Assembly: GCA_964495805.1 (NCBI GenBank)
Contig: CAZBWV010000042.1
Coordinates: forward strand, 62,001-126,000
Direction of reading: 5' to 3'
DNA length: 64,000 nucleotides
Source: JALXCH01 sp964495805
GTDB taxonomy: Bacteria; Calditrichota; Calditrichia; RBG-13-44-9
The notes beneath the pieces are model-generated. The model had not been told where the DNA came from and did not search any database. It saw only the letters and a list, made by a program, of their open reading frames with translations. A program made the position numbers and the translations under genes. Each line of letters opens with the position of its first letter. The stretch's first letter is position 1. Shown here piece after piece: positions 8,940-17,834 of this stretch.

Positions 8940-11030
8940 ATGAGAAAAAGGTCTGTTTTGATTTTGCTTGTTCTTTTCGTGCTGCCGCTGTTTGCCGGGA
9001 AGAAGCCTTTCACCATTCGGGATTTGTACCACATTAAAAGCGTGTACGACCCGCAGTATTCTCCGGACGGCAAGCAAATCGCATTTACGGTTACCACATT
9101 CAATCTGGAAAAAGGAACTCGCAATTCAGAAATTTACCTGATGGATGCCGACGGGAGCAACCTGCGTAAGCTCACCGAAAATGATGCTGCGGATTTTCAT
9201 CCGCGCTGGTCGCCGGATGGTCAAAAACTGCTGTTTGTTTCCACCCGCGAAAACGGACCGCAGGTATGGGTACTGCCCATGGCAGGCGGTGAACCCCGAC
9301 AAAAAACTGACTTTTACACCGGTGTTTCCAATCCGGAGTGGTCACCAGACGGCAAACACATTGCATTTTCTTCCATGGTGTTTGTGGATTGCGACCAGGA
9401 TAGCGATTACAACGCGTGCAACAAGCGCATTGCCGAATCCATGAAAAATGGGCCCCTACAGGCGCACATGGCCGACCGACTGCTGTACCGCCACTGGACA
9501 TTCTGGAAAGATGGCCGTCGGACGCACACCTTTTTGTTCGACTGCAAAGAGAAGTCGTATCTGGATCTAACTCCCGGCGATTACGATTCGCCTTCCTTCT
9601 CCCTGGGTGGTGCCACCGGTTTTGCCTTTTCGCCGGACGGAAAGGAGCTGTGCTACGTCTCCAATCACGATTCCAACGAAGCGGAAACCACCAACAAAGA
9701 CCTGTGGATTGTGCCCACCGTGGGAGGTGAACCGGTGAATATTACCGACGAAAACGAAGCGTATGACGGCGATCCGCAGTATTCTCCGGACGGACGGTAC
9801 ATTGCCTATCGGATGCAGACTATTCCCGGCTACGAAGCCGACCGTTTTCGGCTGGTTATTTACGACCGGAAGACACACCAGAAAACAGTGCTGACGGAGA
9901 GTTTCGATAACTGGGTGGACGATTTCCAGTGGGCACCGGATTCCCGCAGTATCTATTTTACCGCCGATGTGAAAGGGCATCGCCCGCTGTACAACGTGGA
10001 TATTCGCAGCAAAAAAATTCGTCTGGTGATTGATGCCAAAACCATCGATGTGTTTCAGGTGTCGCCGGATGGCAAATGGATTGCTTTTGCCCGACGCTCG
10101 GTGGGTGAACCCCGGGAAATCTGGCGGTGCACCAATAAAGGCGAAAAATTGCAACGACTTACCTTCTTTAACAAGGAGATTGAAGATTCCGTGGACATCC
10201 GTCCGGCTGAGGAAATGTGGATTCCCTCACCCACCGGTAAAAAAATCCACACGTTTATCGTGAAGCCGCACAATTTCGATCCGAATAAAACATATCCGCT
10301 GATACTCAACGTGCACGGTGGACCGCAGAGCCAATGGGAAGATGCTTTCCGGGGCGATTGGCAGGTATATCCCGGCGCCGGTTACATTGTGGCGTTCCCC
10401 AATCCCCACGGTTCTACCGGGTACGGACAGGCGTTCACTGCGGAAATTTCCCGGGATTGGGGCGGCAAAGTGTATCAGGATGTCATGGCTGTGGCTGATT
10501 CGCTGGCAAAACTGCCCTATGTGGATGAAAACCGCATGGGTGCCATGGGGTGGTCCTACGGCGGCTATATGATGATGTGGCTGGAAGGTCATACTACTCG
10601 CTTTAAGGCCATAGCGGCTATGATGGGGGTGTACGACCTGCCGGCTATGTATGGCGCAACCGAAGAACTCTGGTTCCCGGAATGGGACCTGGGTGGCACT
10701 CCCTGGACCTCCGATTTGTACCAGAAATGGAATCCGGCGAACCCGGAATTTGTCAAACGATTCCGGACGCCCTGTCTGGTCATTACCGGTGAGAAGGATT
10801 ACCGGGTTCCCTACACGTTAAGCCTGGAATTTTTCACCGCTTTGCAAAAGCAGGGGGTTCCTTCCCGGCTGATTGTATTTAAAAACGATGGGCACTGGCC
10901 GGATTTTGTGAAGTCCATGCCGTTTTACTACAACGCTCATCTGGACTGGTTCCACAAATATCTGGGTGGAGACCCGGCACCGTTCGATATGGTCAAAATG
11001 TGGCGCAATCAGGCGTTTGAAGAGAAGTAA
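8940..11030 (+). CDS. S9 family peptidase (prolyl oligopeptidase / acylaminoacyl-peptidase type), secreted
   Basis: 696 residues. A signal peptide (MRKRSVLILLVLFVLPLFAG) is followed by a beta-propeller built from WD40-like PD40 repeats (recurring YSPDGKQIAF, WSPDGQKLLF, YSPDGRYIAY; about residues 35-420) and a C-terminal alpha/beta-hydrolase. The nucleophile motif GWSYGGYM places Ser539; GEKDYRVP and NDGHWP give Asp620 and His652 as the other triad residues. It should cleave short peptides in the periplasm or outside the cell, probably for peptide nutrition. An AGGAGG precedes the ATG. It is a single-gene unit ending at the bidirectional terminator near 11058. Peptidase family is sure, cleavage specificity is not. 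Confidence 0.93.
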   Translation: MRKRSVLILLVLFVLPLFAGKKPFTIRDLYHIKSVYDPQYSPDGKQIAFTVTTFNLEKGTRNSEIYLMDADGSNLRKLTENDAADFHPRWSPDGQKLLFVSTRENGPQVWVLPMAGGEPRQKTDFYTGVSNPEWSPDGKHIAFSSMVFVDCDQDSDYNACNKRIAESMKNGPLQAHMADRLLYRHWTFWKDGRRTHTFLFDCKEKSYLDLTPGDYDSPSFSLGGATGFAFSPDGKELCYVSNHDSNEAETTNKDLWIVPTVGGEPVNITDENEAYDGDPQYSPDGRYIAYRMQTIPGYEADRFRLVIYDRKTHQKTVLTESFDNWVDDFQWAPDSRSIYFTADVKGHRPLYNVDIRSKKIRLVIDAKTIDVFQVSPDGKWIAFARRSVGEPREIWRCTNKGEKLQRLTFFNKEIEDSVDIRPAEEMWIPSPTGKKIHTFIVKPHNFDPNKTYPLILNVHGGPQSQWEDAFRGDWQVYPGAGYIVAFPNPHGSTGYGQAFTAEISRDWGGKVYQDVMAVADSLAKLPYVDENRMGAMGWSYGGYMMMWLEGHTTRFKAIAAMMGVYDLPAMYGATEELWFPEWDLGGTPWTSDLYQKWNPANPEFVKRFRTPCLVITGEKDYRVPYTLSLEFFTALQKQGVPSRLIVFKNDGHWPDFVKSMPFYYNAHLDWFHKYLGGDPAPFDMVKMWRNQAFEEK

Positions 11031-11048
11031 AAAAAGAGAATGTTTCTG

Positions 11049-11095
11049 AAAAAATTACCCCGCCTCCGGATGGGTACCGGAAGCGGGGATTTTTA
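11049..11095. terminator. Bidirectional terminator between the S9 peptidase and the TonB receptor
   Basis: A 12-bp stem with one mismatch (11058-11069 with 11077-11088) and a 7-nt loop, flanked by an A-rich run on the left and a T-rich run on the right. It can serve the two convergent genes that end at 11030 and 11114. Confidence 0.82.
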
Positions 11096-11113
11096 TTCCG
11101 GAACAATTAAATA

Positions 11114-13882
11114 TTAGAAGTGATAGGTCAAACGTCCCACTGTCATCCGACCCACTTTCGGAGCACCGGCAAATTCCCGATGCAGTTTGTTTAAGGCGTT
11201 GTACACCATCACATCTGCCCGCAACCCGGGAAGGAATTGACTCAAGTCGTAGCCGACACCAGCATCTACCAGCAAATAGCTTTCCACCTCGCCAATGAAA
11301 ACACCGCTAATCATGGGGAAACCGTCGGAATAACGGACAATGGCGTTTAAAGAAATGCCACCGGGAACGTTGTACGCCATACCACCTCGAATTTTAAGCT
11401 TGGGCGCATTGGTGGCCAGGGAGAATTCAGAGCCGGTTTCCTCTTCGCTGAAAAAGTCTTTGTTGATAAAGGAGAGACTTCCGTACAGGCTGAGTCGGTC
11501 GGAAGCATACCAGTTGGCCGAGATGTCAATGCCCCAGTATTCCACCTCACCAAAATTCAAAGTGGTGGCCAGCGCCTCCCCGGCATGCTCAGGCCCGCTA
11601 TTCTCCTTTGGTTGAACAATGGCTACCGGATTTTTGGCCAATTCTTCCAGGGAAAGGTTGGGGTCGGAATTCGCTACTTCGATTAAGGTATTGACTAATT
11701 GCTCAATTTCCTGATCGGTGTATCCCAGATTCTGAAGGTCCGGATTATTCCGAAATGCCTGAAGCAGCGTTTCGCGAAAATCATTTTCCACTCCGGGCAC
11801 CATCACCAATGGGGTGATAATCTGATTTCCCGCAATGAAATTTTTCCGATTGCTATAGTAGATGTCGGCAGAAATTAGCAGTTTATTTTGCACATTTCCA
11901 CGATATCCTAATTCAAACGTCTGGTTTGATGGATGTTCCAGTTTGGGGATGTCATCCACACCATCAATGAATTTGTAATCCTGATTCATTCCGCGCGGAA
12001 GAGCCAGTTTACCTTTTGAGAAGCCCGAAACGGGATGCTTGTTGGGATCGATGGCATTTAGAATATCACTGGTTTCTTGAGGCGAATATCCTGGCAGCGG
12101 ATTTCCGGAAGAAGCAATACTCTGATAAAGCTGAAAGAAAATCGGATCCAGGTACATTCCGACGGGTTGAGCTGCACCCATATTCGCAGGGTTCAAGCTA
12201 AATGCCACCAGATCGGTACCCGCCAGGGGAGTGTAAGCGCGATCATGTAAGAAATGAAATCCGTAAAAATTTCCCATCGTTCGCATACTCAACGGTCCAA
12301 AGCTTCCTCCGCTAAATGCAAGAATGTCCATGAACAGGTCCAGAGTTGAGAAGGAAGCAAATGTTTTGGTATAAAGCCCCCGGAACTGATGACCCGGGGA
12401 AGGTTTAAGCACCACCCCCGCCCGGGGTGCCAGATTAAATTTGGCATACACGTTGTCGTAATCCACACGCAGAGCACCGGTAACATCCAGAAAAGGTGTA
12501 GCCGAAACTGAGCCTTGCGCATACCCACCCAGAATGTACAATTCATCATCACCTTCGAAACGGCCGTTAATGGATTGATCTGTTTCGGGAATAACCACCC
12601 CTAACTCTCCGCCAAGAATGATGCGACCCAATTGATTGGGTAGCAGATAATCGTACTGTTGCTGAAGCTTGAATAACTTCGAATGATCTTTAAAGGAAAG
12701 GTCCCGGGATGTGTAAAAATATGAGTCACCTACATAATTCCAGGAATAGTGCGCCTGGGTAAACAGGTTACCTGAATGGAGCTGGAACTGGACGAAAGAG
12801 TTTCTGCCGGGATTTACCCGAAAAGCGGAAAATCGGGTGTACAGATTGCCAATAGTTTGACCGGTACCGAAATGCAAATCCATATACGTTTTAGGAGAGA
12901 AGTAGTATTTCAGAGCACCATACACTTTCAGGTTTTCCACCTGGTAATCTCGTGGCCGGACTTCGGAATCCAGCACAATGCGATCCAGCGAATCGCTTTG
13001 TTCCAGTTCCCAGTCGTTGGCTCGCTGATAATCCACCACCAGCTTGTACCCTAAGTTTTGTCCGATTTTACCGGCGTGGCGGATGGCACCGTGGAACAGG
13101 GAACGCTCACCCCCGGAGATCATGATCGTGGTGCCGGGGAATTCAAAGGGGTCCTGAGTCAGGAAGTGAATGACCCCGGCATCCACACCGGAACCGTACA
13201 ACGATGAACCGGGTCCCCGAATAATTTCGATGCGCTTGATATCCGCCGGTGAGAAGGGCATGACCTGAAAGAAGTTGCCACCCATACTGGGCATGGCGGA
13301 ATGTCGAAAGTCGGTCATGATATAGGGAGCAATGGAGTAGTAATTGTTAAACCCTCGCAGAGAAACTTCGTAATAGAACATGCCGATCTGCGCCATATCG
13401 ATACCGGAGCACTTCCGGAGTGCTTCCACACAGCAGGGAAATGTTTCACCGCTCAGCTTGTCACCTTCCAGGATGGAGATAGAGGAAATTTTACTGACTG
13501 TTTCGTTCATCTGCCAGGAGGAGATGACCACATTGGCTCCCTGTTCCGGGGCAAAATCCAGCCGGATGGCGAACGCCTTGCTCTCCCTGGGTTGAATGGA
13601 AAAGAGAATTCGCTTTTCCTGATAGCCCACTGTTTCGATACGTAAATAATATTCCCCGGCCGGTACGTCGGTCAGAATAAAATTGCCGGAGGTATCGGTG
13701 GACGTAGCGTTGACTAATTTCATGGTCTTGATGTCCACCAGCAATACATTCACACTGGCCAATGGTTCACCGGATTGTTTATCGATGACGTACCCTTTTA
13801 CCTCCGCCCCCAGCAACACGGAACTCCACGATAAAATGACCAGAATCATCAGCCACTGAAACATATTCTTACTTTTTCTCAT
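11114..13882 (-). CDS. TonB-dependent outer-membrane receptor
   Basis: 922 residues. A signal peptide (WLMILVILSWSSVLLGA) is followed by a CarboxypepD_reg-like domain (about residues 25-110; GYVIDKQSGEPLASVNVLL, TDVPAGEYYLRIETVGY). Then come a plug domain (about 125-260, with RIEIIRGPGSSLYGS) and a 22-strand-type barrel ending in MTVGRLTYHF. It imports a ligand across the outer membrane using energy from TonB. I chose the ATG at 13882, with GAGGAG 6 nt upstream; longer starts overlap the tonB gene. It lies 31 bp after a dedicated TonB-like gene, so the two form an operon. The barrel carries long loops (for example NPAALVQPKENSGP-like acidic/Pro stretches), but the ligand cannot be told from sequence. 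Confidence 0.92.
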   Translation of the reverse strand: MRKSKNMFQWLMILVILSWSSVLLGAEVKGYVIDKQSGEPLASVNVLLVDIKTMKLVNATSTDTSGNFILTDVPAGEYYLRIETVGYQEKRILFSIQPRESKAFAIRLDFAPEQGANVVISSWQMNETVSKISSISILEGDKLSGETFPCCVEALRKCSGIDMAQIGMFYYEVSLRGFNNYYSIAPYIMTDFRHSAMPSMGGNFFQVMPFSPADIKRIEIIRGPGSSLYGSGVDAGVIHFLTQDPFEFPGTTIMISGGERSLFHGAIRHAGKIGQNLGYKLVVDYQRANDWELEQSDSLDRIVLDSEVRPRDYQVENLKVYGALKYYFSPKTYMDLHFGTGQTIGNLYTRFSAFRVNPGRNSFVQFQLHSGNLFTQAHYSWNYVGDSYFYTSRDLSFKDHSKLFKLQQQYDYLLPNQLGRIILGGELGVVIPETDQSINGRFEGDDELYILGGYAQGSVSATPFLDVTGALRVDYDNVYAKFNLAPRAGVVLKPSPGHQFRGLYTKTFASFSTLDLFMDILAFSGGSFGPLSMRTMGNFYGFHFLHDRAYTPLAGTDLVAFSLNPANMGAAQPVGMYLDPIFFQLYQSIASSGNPLPGYSPQETSDILNAIDPNKHPVSGFSKGKLALPRGMNQDYKFIDGVDDIPKLEHPSNQTFELGYRGNVQNKLLISADIYYSNRKNFIAGNQIITPLVMVPGVENDFRETLLQAFRNNPDLQNLGYTDQEIEQLVNTLIEVANSDPNLSLEELAKNPVAIVQPKENSGPEHAGEALATTLNFGEVEYWGIDISANWYASDRLSLYGSLSFINKDFFSEEETGSEFSLATNAPKLKIRGGMAYNVPGGISLNAIVRYSDGFPMISGVFIGEVESYLLVDAGVGYDLSQFLPGLRADVMVYNALNKLHREFAGAPKVGRMTVGRLTYHF

Positions 13883-13913
13883 TTTTGTCTCCTCGCCAAT
13901 AAATCCGTGTTGT

Positions 13914-15254
13914 TTATTTAAATACAATTAATTCCACCACTTTGAAGCGCACCGGTTTACCGTTACGCGTGGCAGGTTTGTACCGGTACTGTTTTAAGGC
14001 TTCCACAGCCAGCTGGGTTAAGCGTTTGTCCGAAGCCGGATTCAACACCCTCACTTTTTCCACTCGACCGTCGATTCCCACCGTGCATTCAGCCCGCACT
14101 TTTTCCGGTTTGGAGATATTCCAGGTAGCCGGGACAACCGGCGTTTTCTTGAACACATACTTTCGTTTCCCTCCATCGATCAGGGGTTCGATAACCGTGG
14201 GAATGGCCGCACTGCTGGCAGCGGGCTTCGGTGTTGTGGTGGCCGGGGGAGTGGTTGTTTTGGCCGAAGTCGCAGGTTTGGTCGTTGCAGGTGGCGGAGT
14301 TGTTTTGGGTGCCGGGGCGGAAGAAACCGCCTTTTTAGGAGTTGGTGTTTTACGAACCACTGTTTTACCGGTTGATTTTGTCGATGCCGATTTGGAGGAA
14401 GTCCGGTTGGATGATGAAGCTGTTCTGGGCGGAGTGGAAGCTTTCTTTTCCAGTGCCGCACGCTTTTTTTGCTCCTCGCTCAACAGTCTTCGCAGTCGTT
14501 GGAGCTCCCGTTCGGTGTTTACGATGCGTTCGGAGGTCTTTTTCGTCTGATAATATTGATTCAGTCCCAGCACAATATTCAGAGCATTCAATGTGGCAGA
14601 ATCGTCAGGCCGAATTCGCAGAATGTTATTGTACATTTCGATTGCTTTATCGTACTGTTTAGCTGCTTCCGCTTTTTGGGCTTCTGCTTTGTAATATTCC
14701 ACAATTTTCTCCTGTAGATCAAGAGCAGGCTGGTAATGAGGATCCAGAGCAAGAATTTGTTCAGTATAGTATATGGCATTGTTGTTGGCTGGCTTCAAGT
14801 AATTCTTCTTGGCAAATGCCTGATTGGCCTGAGCCATCAATTCCTGGATGTGAGTGTTAAGCTTTTCTTTGCTTTTTTTCGCCTCCTCCAGCTTGACGGA
14901 AATTTCCTGAATGCGTCGTTCAACAACCGGAATAAGTGGATCGTCCGGAAAGTTGAGTTTGATTTGCTGGTACAGTGTGAGTGCTTCGACCAGATCCCCT
15001 TTTTCATAAAGCATCTCTGCTTGAGAGAACAAATCGGCACTGGAAGGTCCCTTTTTTCCGGTTAACTGAAAGACCAGATACCCCAGAAGTCCTATAATTA
15101 TGAGTAGTACCAGAATTTTAGGTAGTGAGATTTTCCGTTTCGGAGCCGGAGCAGGTTTATTCGGTTGGGTTGAGGAAGGCGGTGAACCGGATGGTGTTCG
15201 GTTCGTCCAGAACTCACTGCCATTAAATGTGTTGTTAGGGGGAGATTGATACAT
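13914..15254 (-). CDS. TonB-family energy transducer with internal TPR region
   Basis: 446 residues in a mosaic order. There is a Pro/Ser-rich cytoplasmic N-terminus (about 1-45) and one membrane helix (about 46-65, ILVLLIIIGLLGYLVFQLTG). Then follow TPR-like helices (about 70-230; AEMLYEKGDLVEALTLYQQI, KQYDKAIEMYNNILRIRPDD), a coiled coil (ELQRLRRLLSEEQKKRAALEKK) and a long Pro/Thr/Ala/Lys linker. The protein ends in a TonB C-terminal domain (about 375-446; ECTVGIDGRVEKVRVL, ALKQYRYKPATRNGKPV). It should link an ExbB/ExbD motor to the receptor gene 31 bp downstream. The TPR insertion between the membrane helix and the linker is unusual for TonB. GAGGAG precedes the ATG. No exbB/exbD is in this operon; a lone exbD lies at 2546-2950. 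Confidence 0.85.
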   Translation of the reverse strand: MYQSPPNNTFNGSEFWTNRTPSGSPPSSTQPNKPAPAPKRKISLPKILVLLIIIGLLGYLVFQLTGKKGPSSADLFSQAEMLYEKGDLVEALTLYQQIKLNFPDDPLIPVVERRIQEISVKLEEAKKSKEKLNTHIQELMAQANQAFAKKNYLKPANNNAIYYTEQILALDPHYQPALDLQEKIVEYYKAEAQKAEAAKQYDKAIEMYNNILRIRPDDSATLNALNIVLGLNQYYQTKKTSERIVNTERELQRLRRLLSEEQKKRAALEKKASTPPRTASSSNRTSSKSASTKSTGKTVVRKTPTPKKAVSSAPAPKTTPPPATTKPATSAKTTTPPATTTPKPAASSAAIPTVIEPLIDGGKRKYVFKKTPVVPATWNISKPEKVRAECTVGIDGRVEKVRVLNPASDKRLTQLAVEALKQYRYKPATRNGKPVRFKVVELIVFK

Positions 15255-15300
15255 AGCTTTCTCCTCATGTTATATGATACATACTCGAGTGTTTAAATGT

Positions 15301-15328
15301 ATTATGCCTCTTATTCGGCATGGTACAA
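15301..15328 (-). promoter_or_regulatory. Sigma70-type promoter of the tonB-receptor operon
   Basis: On the minus strand TTGTAC (15328-15323) and CATAAT (15306-15301) are 16 bp apart. This would start transcription near 15294 and leave a leader of about 40 nt before the TonB gene. Confidence 0.5.
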
Positions 15329-15671
15329 ATTGATTTTCTATATCAATGAGAACAGCTCCTCTACTTTTGTTAAAATATTTTACCCATAGTCATTATAAGT
15401 TATATATATCACTTTTCCTCAAGTATAAAAATTAAAATGAGTTGCGATTTAAATCCCGTATTAATAAGAATATGTAAGATATTGCAATACTATGCATAGG
15501 TTTGTCTGGAAGACAGGGAAGCTGAGTTCGTGTTATACAAAAATGAAAGTTTTATTTAAGCTTTAATAAATCTTTCGTATAAAACTGTTGTCTTTGGGGA
15601 AGGCTTGTAATTCGGATAATATGTGATGGATAGTACAATTCAAGAAGAATTTGGTGACAGATTTTTCCCAT
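15329..15671. other. AT-rich intergenic stretch without recognised genes
   Basis: This is part of a gap of 475 bp between the tonB gene and the terminator of the phosphate/LTD operon. It is clearly more AT-rich than the surrounding coding DNA. Short inverted repeats can be seen (for instance around TTTAAGCTTTAA near 15557), but there is no open frame of note, tRNA or known RNA fold that I can recognise. A non-coding RNA cannot be excluded. Confidence 0.35.
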
Positions 15672-15708
15672 AAAAAAAGAGCGCCAGATCCTCCCGGATG
15701 TGGCGCTC
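15672..15708 (-). terminator. Rho-independent terminator of the phosphate/LTD operon
   Basis: A 13-bp stem with one mismatch (15679-15691 with 15696-15708) and a 4-nt loop. On the minus strand it is followed by seven T residues (15678-15672). It lies 21 bp after the stop of the last operon gene. Confidence 0.9.
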
Positions 15709-15729
15709 GGACCGAAAACAGGGGGTTAT

Positions 15730-16998
15730 TTACCGGATCAAAAGCATTCTGCGGCTGATCTGGTACTTCCCTGCTTTCATGGTGTAGTAATACAATCCGC
15801 TTCCCACTTCGCGACCCAGTTCATCTTTTCCGTCCCAGTAAACCGAATATTCGCCAGCGGTTTTCACCTGATTCACCAGCGTGCGAATTCGTTGACCCAG
15901 CACGTTGAAAATGGTGATCGTAACCCGTGCGGTGGAAGGAATCCGGTACGAAATGGTGGTACCGGGATTGAACGGATTGGGATAGTTTGGCAGCAAGACA
16001 TAATTCTGAATGGTGGCCTCCCGGGGTCCGTGCCAGATGCCCACAATTGTGCCTCCCTCATTGGGGGCACCAATAGTGGGTTGTGAGAAGAAAACCCAGC
16101 AATTTTGTCCGTCCCGGATGCGCCCGTAAGAAGTATCGGTGGCCTGAGGTCCGAAAGTCAGGGTGTCCACGGGAGTGGTGCCGTCCGAAGCGAATAGCCC
16201 GATTTGTTCGCCGCCACTACTCAGTTTAATTTTCACATGCAGCACCCCCTGTTCCGGTTGTTTATCGGCCCAGAGGACCAGAAACTGTCCGGGCAGGATG
16301 GTGGTAGTATCCGGGGCGGTGGCAGGAATCTGCCAGATAGTGGGATTGGTCAAATCGTCGGTGATGTACATTCCGCCAATGTCCACCGGAGAGGTCCCCG
16401 CATTGAACAACTCAATCCAGTCGTCATATTCTCCGTATTCATCCGGGCAGCAGGAGTCGTTGCTGGCCATGAATTCATTCACAATGATGGGAATGGGGCG
16501 ATTGGTGTAGCGGGGAGTGGGATTATCGAACGTCATCCAGTTGTCCGTGCCATCGGGGTAGCGCCCGGAGGAAATGTCGGTGGTTTGAGGACCGAAAGTC
16601 AGGGTATCGATCACCGTCCCGTCCGAAGCGTACAGACCGATCTGTTCGCCGCCGCTGCTCAGTTTAATTTTAACATGCAGAACGCCCTGTTCCGGCTGTT
16701 TGTCCGCCCACAGTAATAAAAATCCGCCCGGAGGGATGGTGGTCGAATCCGGAGCGGTGGTAGGAATTTGCCAGGCAGTGGGGTTGGTTAAATCGTCGGT
16801 GATGTACATGCCGCCAATGTCCACCGGATTGGGACCGGGATTATAGATTTCAATCCAGTCATCGTATTCCCCGTATTCGTCGGCCAGGCAGGAATCGTTG
16901 CTGGCCAGAAACTCATTGATGTACAGCGTCTGGGCAGAAGCTCCCAACGCCCAGAGCAGTACCAGTGCCAGCAGTAAAATGGTAGAAAATTGCTTCAT
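15730..16998 (-). CDS. Secreted protein with two lamin-tail domains and a FlgD-like/T9SS-type C-terminal module
   Basis: 422 residues. A signal peptide (STILLLALVLLWALGASAQ) is followed by two lamin-tail (LTD) domains (about 24-165 and 170-310). Both show INEF(L/M)ASNDSC, DEYGEYDDWIE and a conserved LWADKQPEQGVLH core. The C-terminal 85 residues form a FlgD-Ig-like module opening with NYPNPFNP and ending RRMLLIR, the type used as a sorting signal for surface export. LTDs occur in secreted nucleases and surface proteins; no nuclease motif is visible here. AGGAGG precedes the ATG at 16998. It is the last gene of the DUF47-pit operon, 74 bp after the propeller lipoprotein. Its LTDs closely resemble those of the gene at 17831-19132 even at the DNA level. 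Confidence 0.85.
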   Translation of the reverse strand: MKQFSTILLLALVLLWALGASAQTLYINEFLASNDSCLADEYGEYDDWIEIYNPGPNPVDIGGMYITDDLTNPTAWQIPTTAPDSTTIPPGGFLLLWADKQPEQGVLHVKIKLSSGGEQIGLYASDGTVIDTLTFGPQTTDISSGRYPDGTDNWMTFDNPTPRYTNRPIPIIVNEFMASNDSCCPDEYGEYDDWIELFNAGTSPVDIGGMYITDDLTNPTIWQIPATAPDTTTILPGQFLVLWADKQPEQGVLHVKIKLSSGGEQIGLFASDGTTPVDTLTFGPQATDTSYGRIRDGQNCWVFFSQPTIGAPNEGGTIVGIWHGPREATIQNYVLLPNYPNPFNPGTTISYRIPSTARVTITIFNVLGQRIRTLVNQVKTAGEYSVYWDGKDELGREVGSGLYYYTMKAGKYQISRRMLLIR

Positions 16999-17072
16999 GG
17001 TGCGCCCTCCTGTATTTTGTGTATGGTTACGACCAATTCCTCTATCCCTTATGGTGCATGGGTGTGTTAGAT

Positions 17073-17834
17073 TTATTGTTTGCTCAAAACATACAGCCGG
17101 GATTCGGCGTCGCTGACCAGATAAAATAACCCCTTTTGCGTATCCACTGCAATGCCTTCTGCTTTGGTGATGGGCAGGGAGTATTGTTGCAGTACACCCT
17201 GCGAAATGTCCCACAAAAACAGCATCTGGCTCTCGTCGCTGACAATCCAGAATCTCCCGCTAACGGTGTCCGCCCATAAACCGGAGTAATCCCCGGCAAA
17301 TTGGAGTTCTATTTTTTGTTGTACCGTAAAATCGGTGTTCAATACCAGAAACAGGCCCGGACGTTTTTCTTTCAGTGCAAAAAACCGATGATTTCCATCG
17401 ATACATACCCCTTCCAGACCGCTATTATCTGACCCGGAGAGCAACTTGTGCCGTTCCAGTTCGTTTCCCTGCAGGTCCAGTTTTACCAGCTCCCGACTCA
17501 CTTCCTCAGCAACCCACAAACAGTGTTCCGTGGAGTCGTAGGCAATGCCTTCCAGGTCTTCGCCCTGGTATTTTAGCGTTTGCAACACCGTGCCGGTTAA
17601 ATTAATCCGATACACCTGATTGGTCTGGTCACTCACCGTCCACAGGGATTGTCCGTCCGACTGAAGCGTCAATCCGGATGGTTCGGGTATGCTTAGCTCG
17701 TACACCGCCACTTGTTTCAAAGCCGGTGCGCTTTGTTCGGGTTCGGTGCTTTCCGAAAGCGAACATCCCAGCTGCACGAAAAGGAATCCGGCGGTGAGCC
17801 CAAGTACCCACCGCCGAATGAGTTGACTGCTCAT
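17073..17834 (-). CDS. SdiA-regulated/YjiK-like beta-propeller lipoprotein
   Basis: 253 residues with a lipobox (VQLGC, Cys at about residue 23). The rest is a propeller with recurring phrases such as PEPSGLTLQSDGQSLWTVSD, EDLEGIAYDSTEHCLWVAEE and DNSGLEGVCIDGNHRFF. These match the SdiA-regulated/YjiK family, which resembles phytase-like propellers; biochemical function in that family is poorly known. The start codon overlaps the stop of the preceding LTD lipoprotein gene by 4 nt (ATGA), so the two are translationally coupled. Placed inside a phosphate-transport operon, a role in binding or hydrolysing an organophosphate at the surface is conceivable but not shown by any catalytic motif I can identify. 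Confidence 0.75.
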   Translation of the reverse strand: MSSQLIRRWVLGLTAGFLFVQLGCSLSESTEPEQSAPALKQVAVYELSIPEPSGLTLQSDGQSLWTVSDQTNQVYRINLTGTVLQTLKYQGEDLEGIAYDSTEHCLWVAEEVSRELVKLDLQGNELERHKLLSGSDNSGLEGVCIDGNHRFFALKEKRPGLFLVLNTDFTVQQKIELQFAGDYSGLWADTVSGRFWIVSDESQMLFLWDISQGVLQQYSLPITKAEGIAVDTQKGLFYLVSDAESRLYVLSKQ

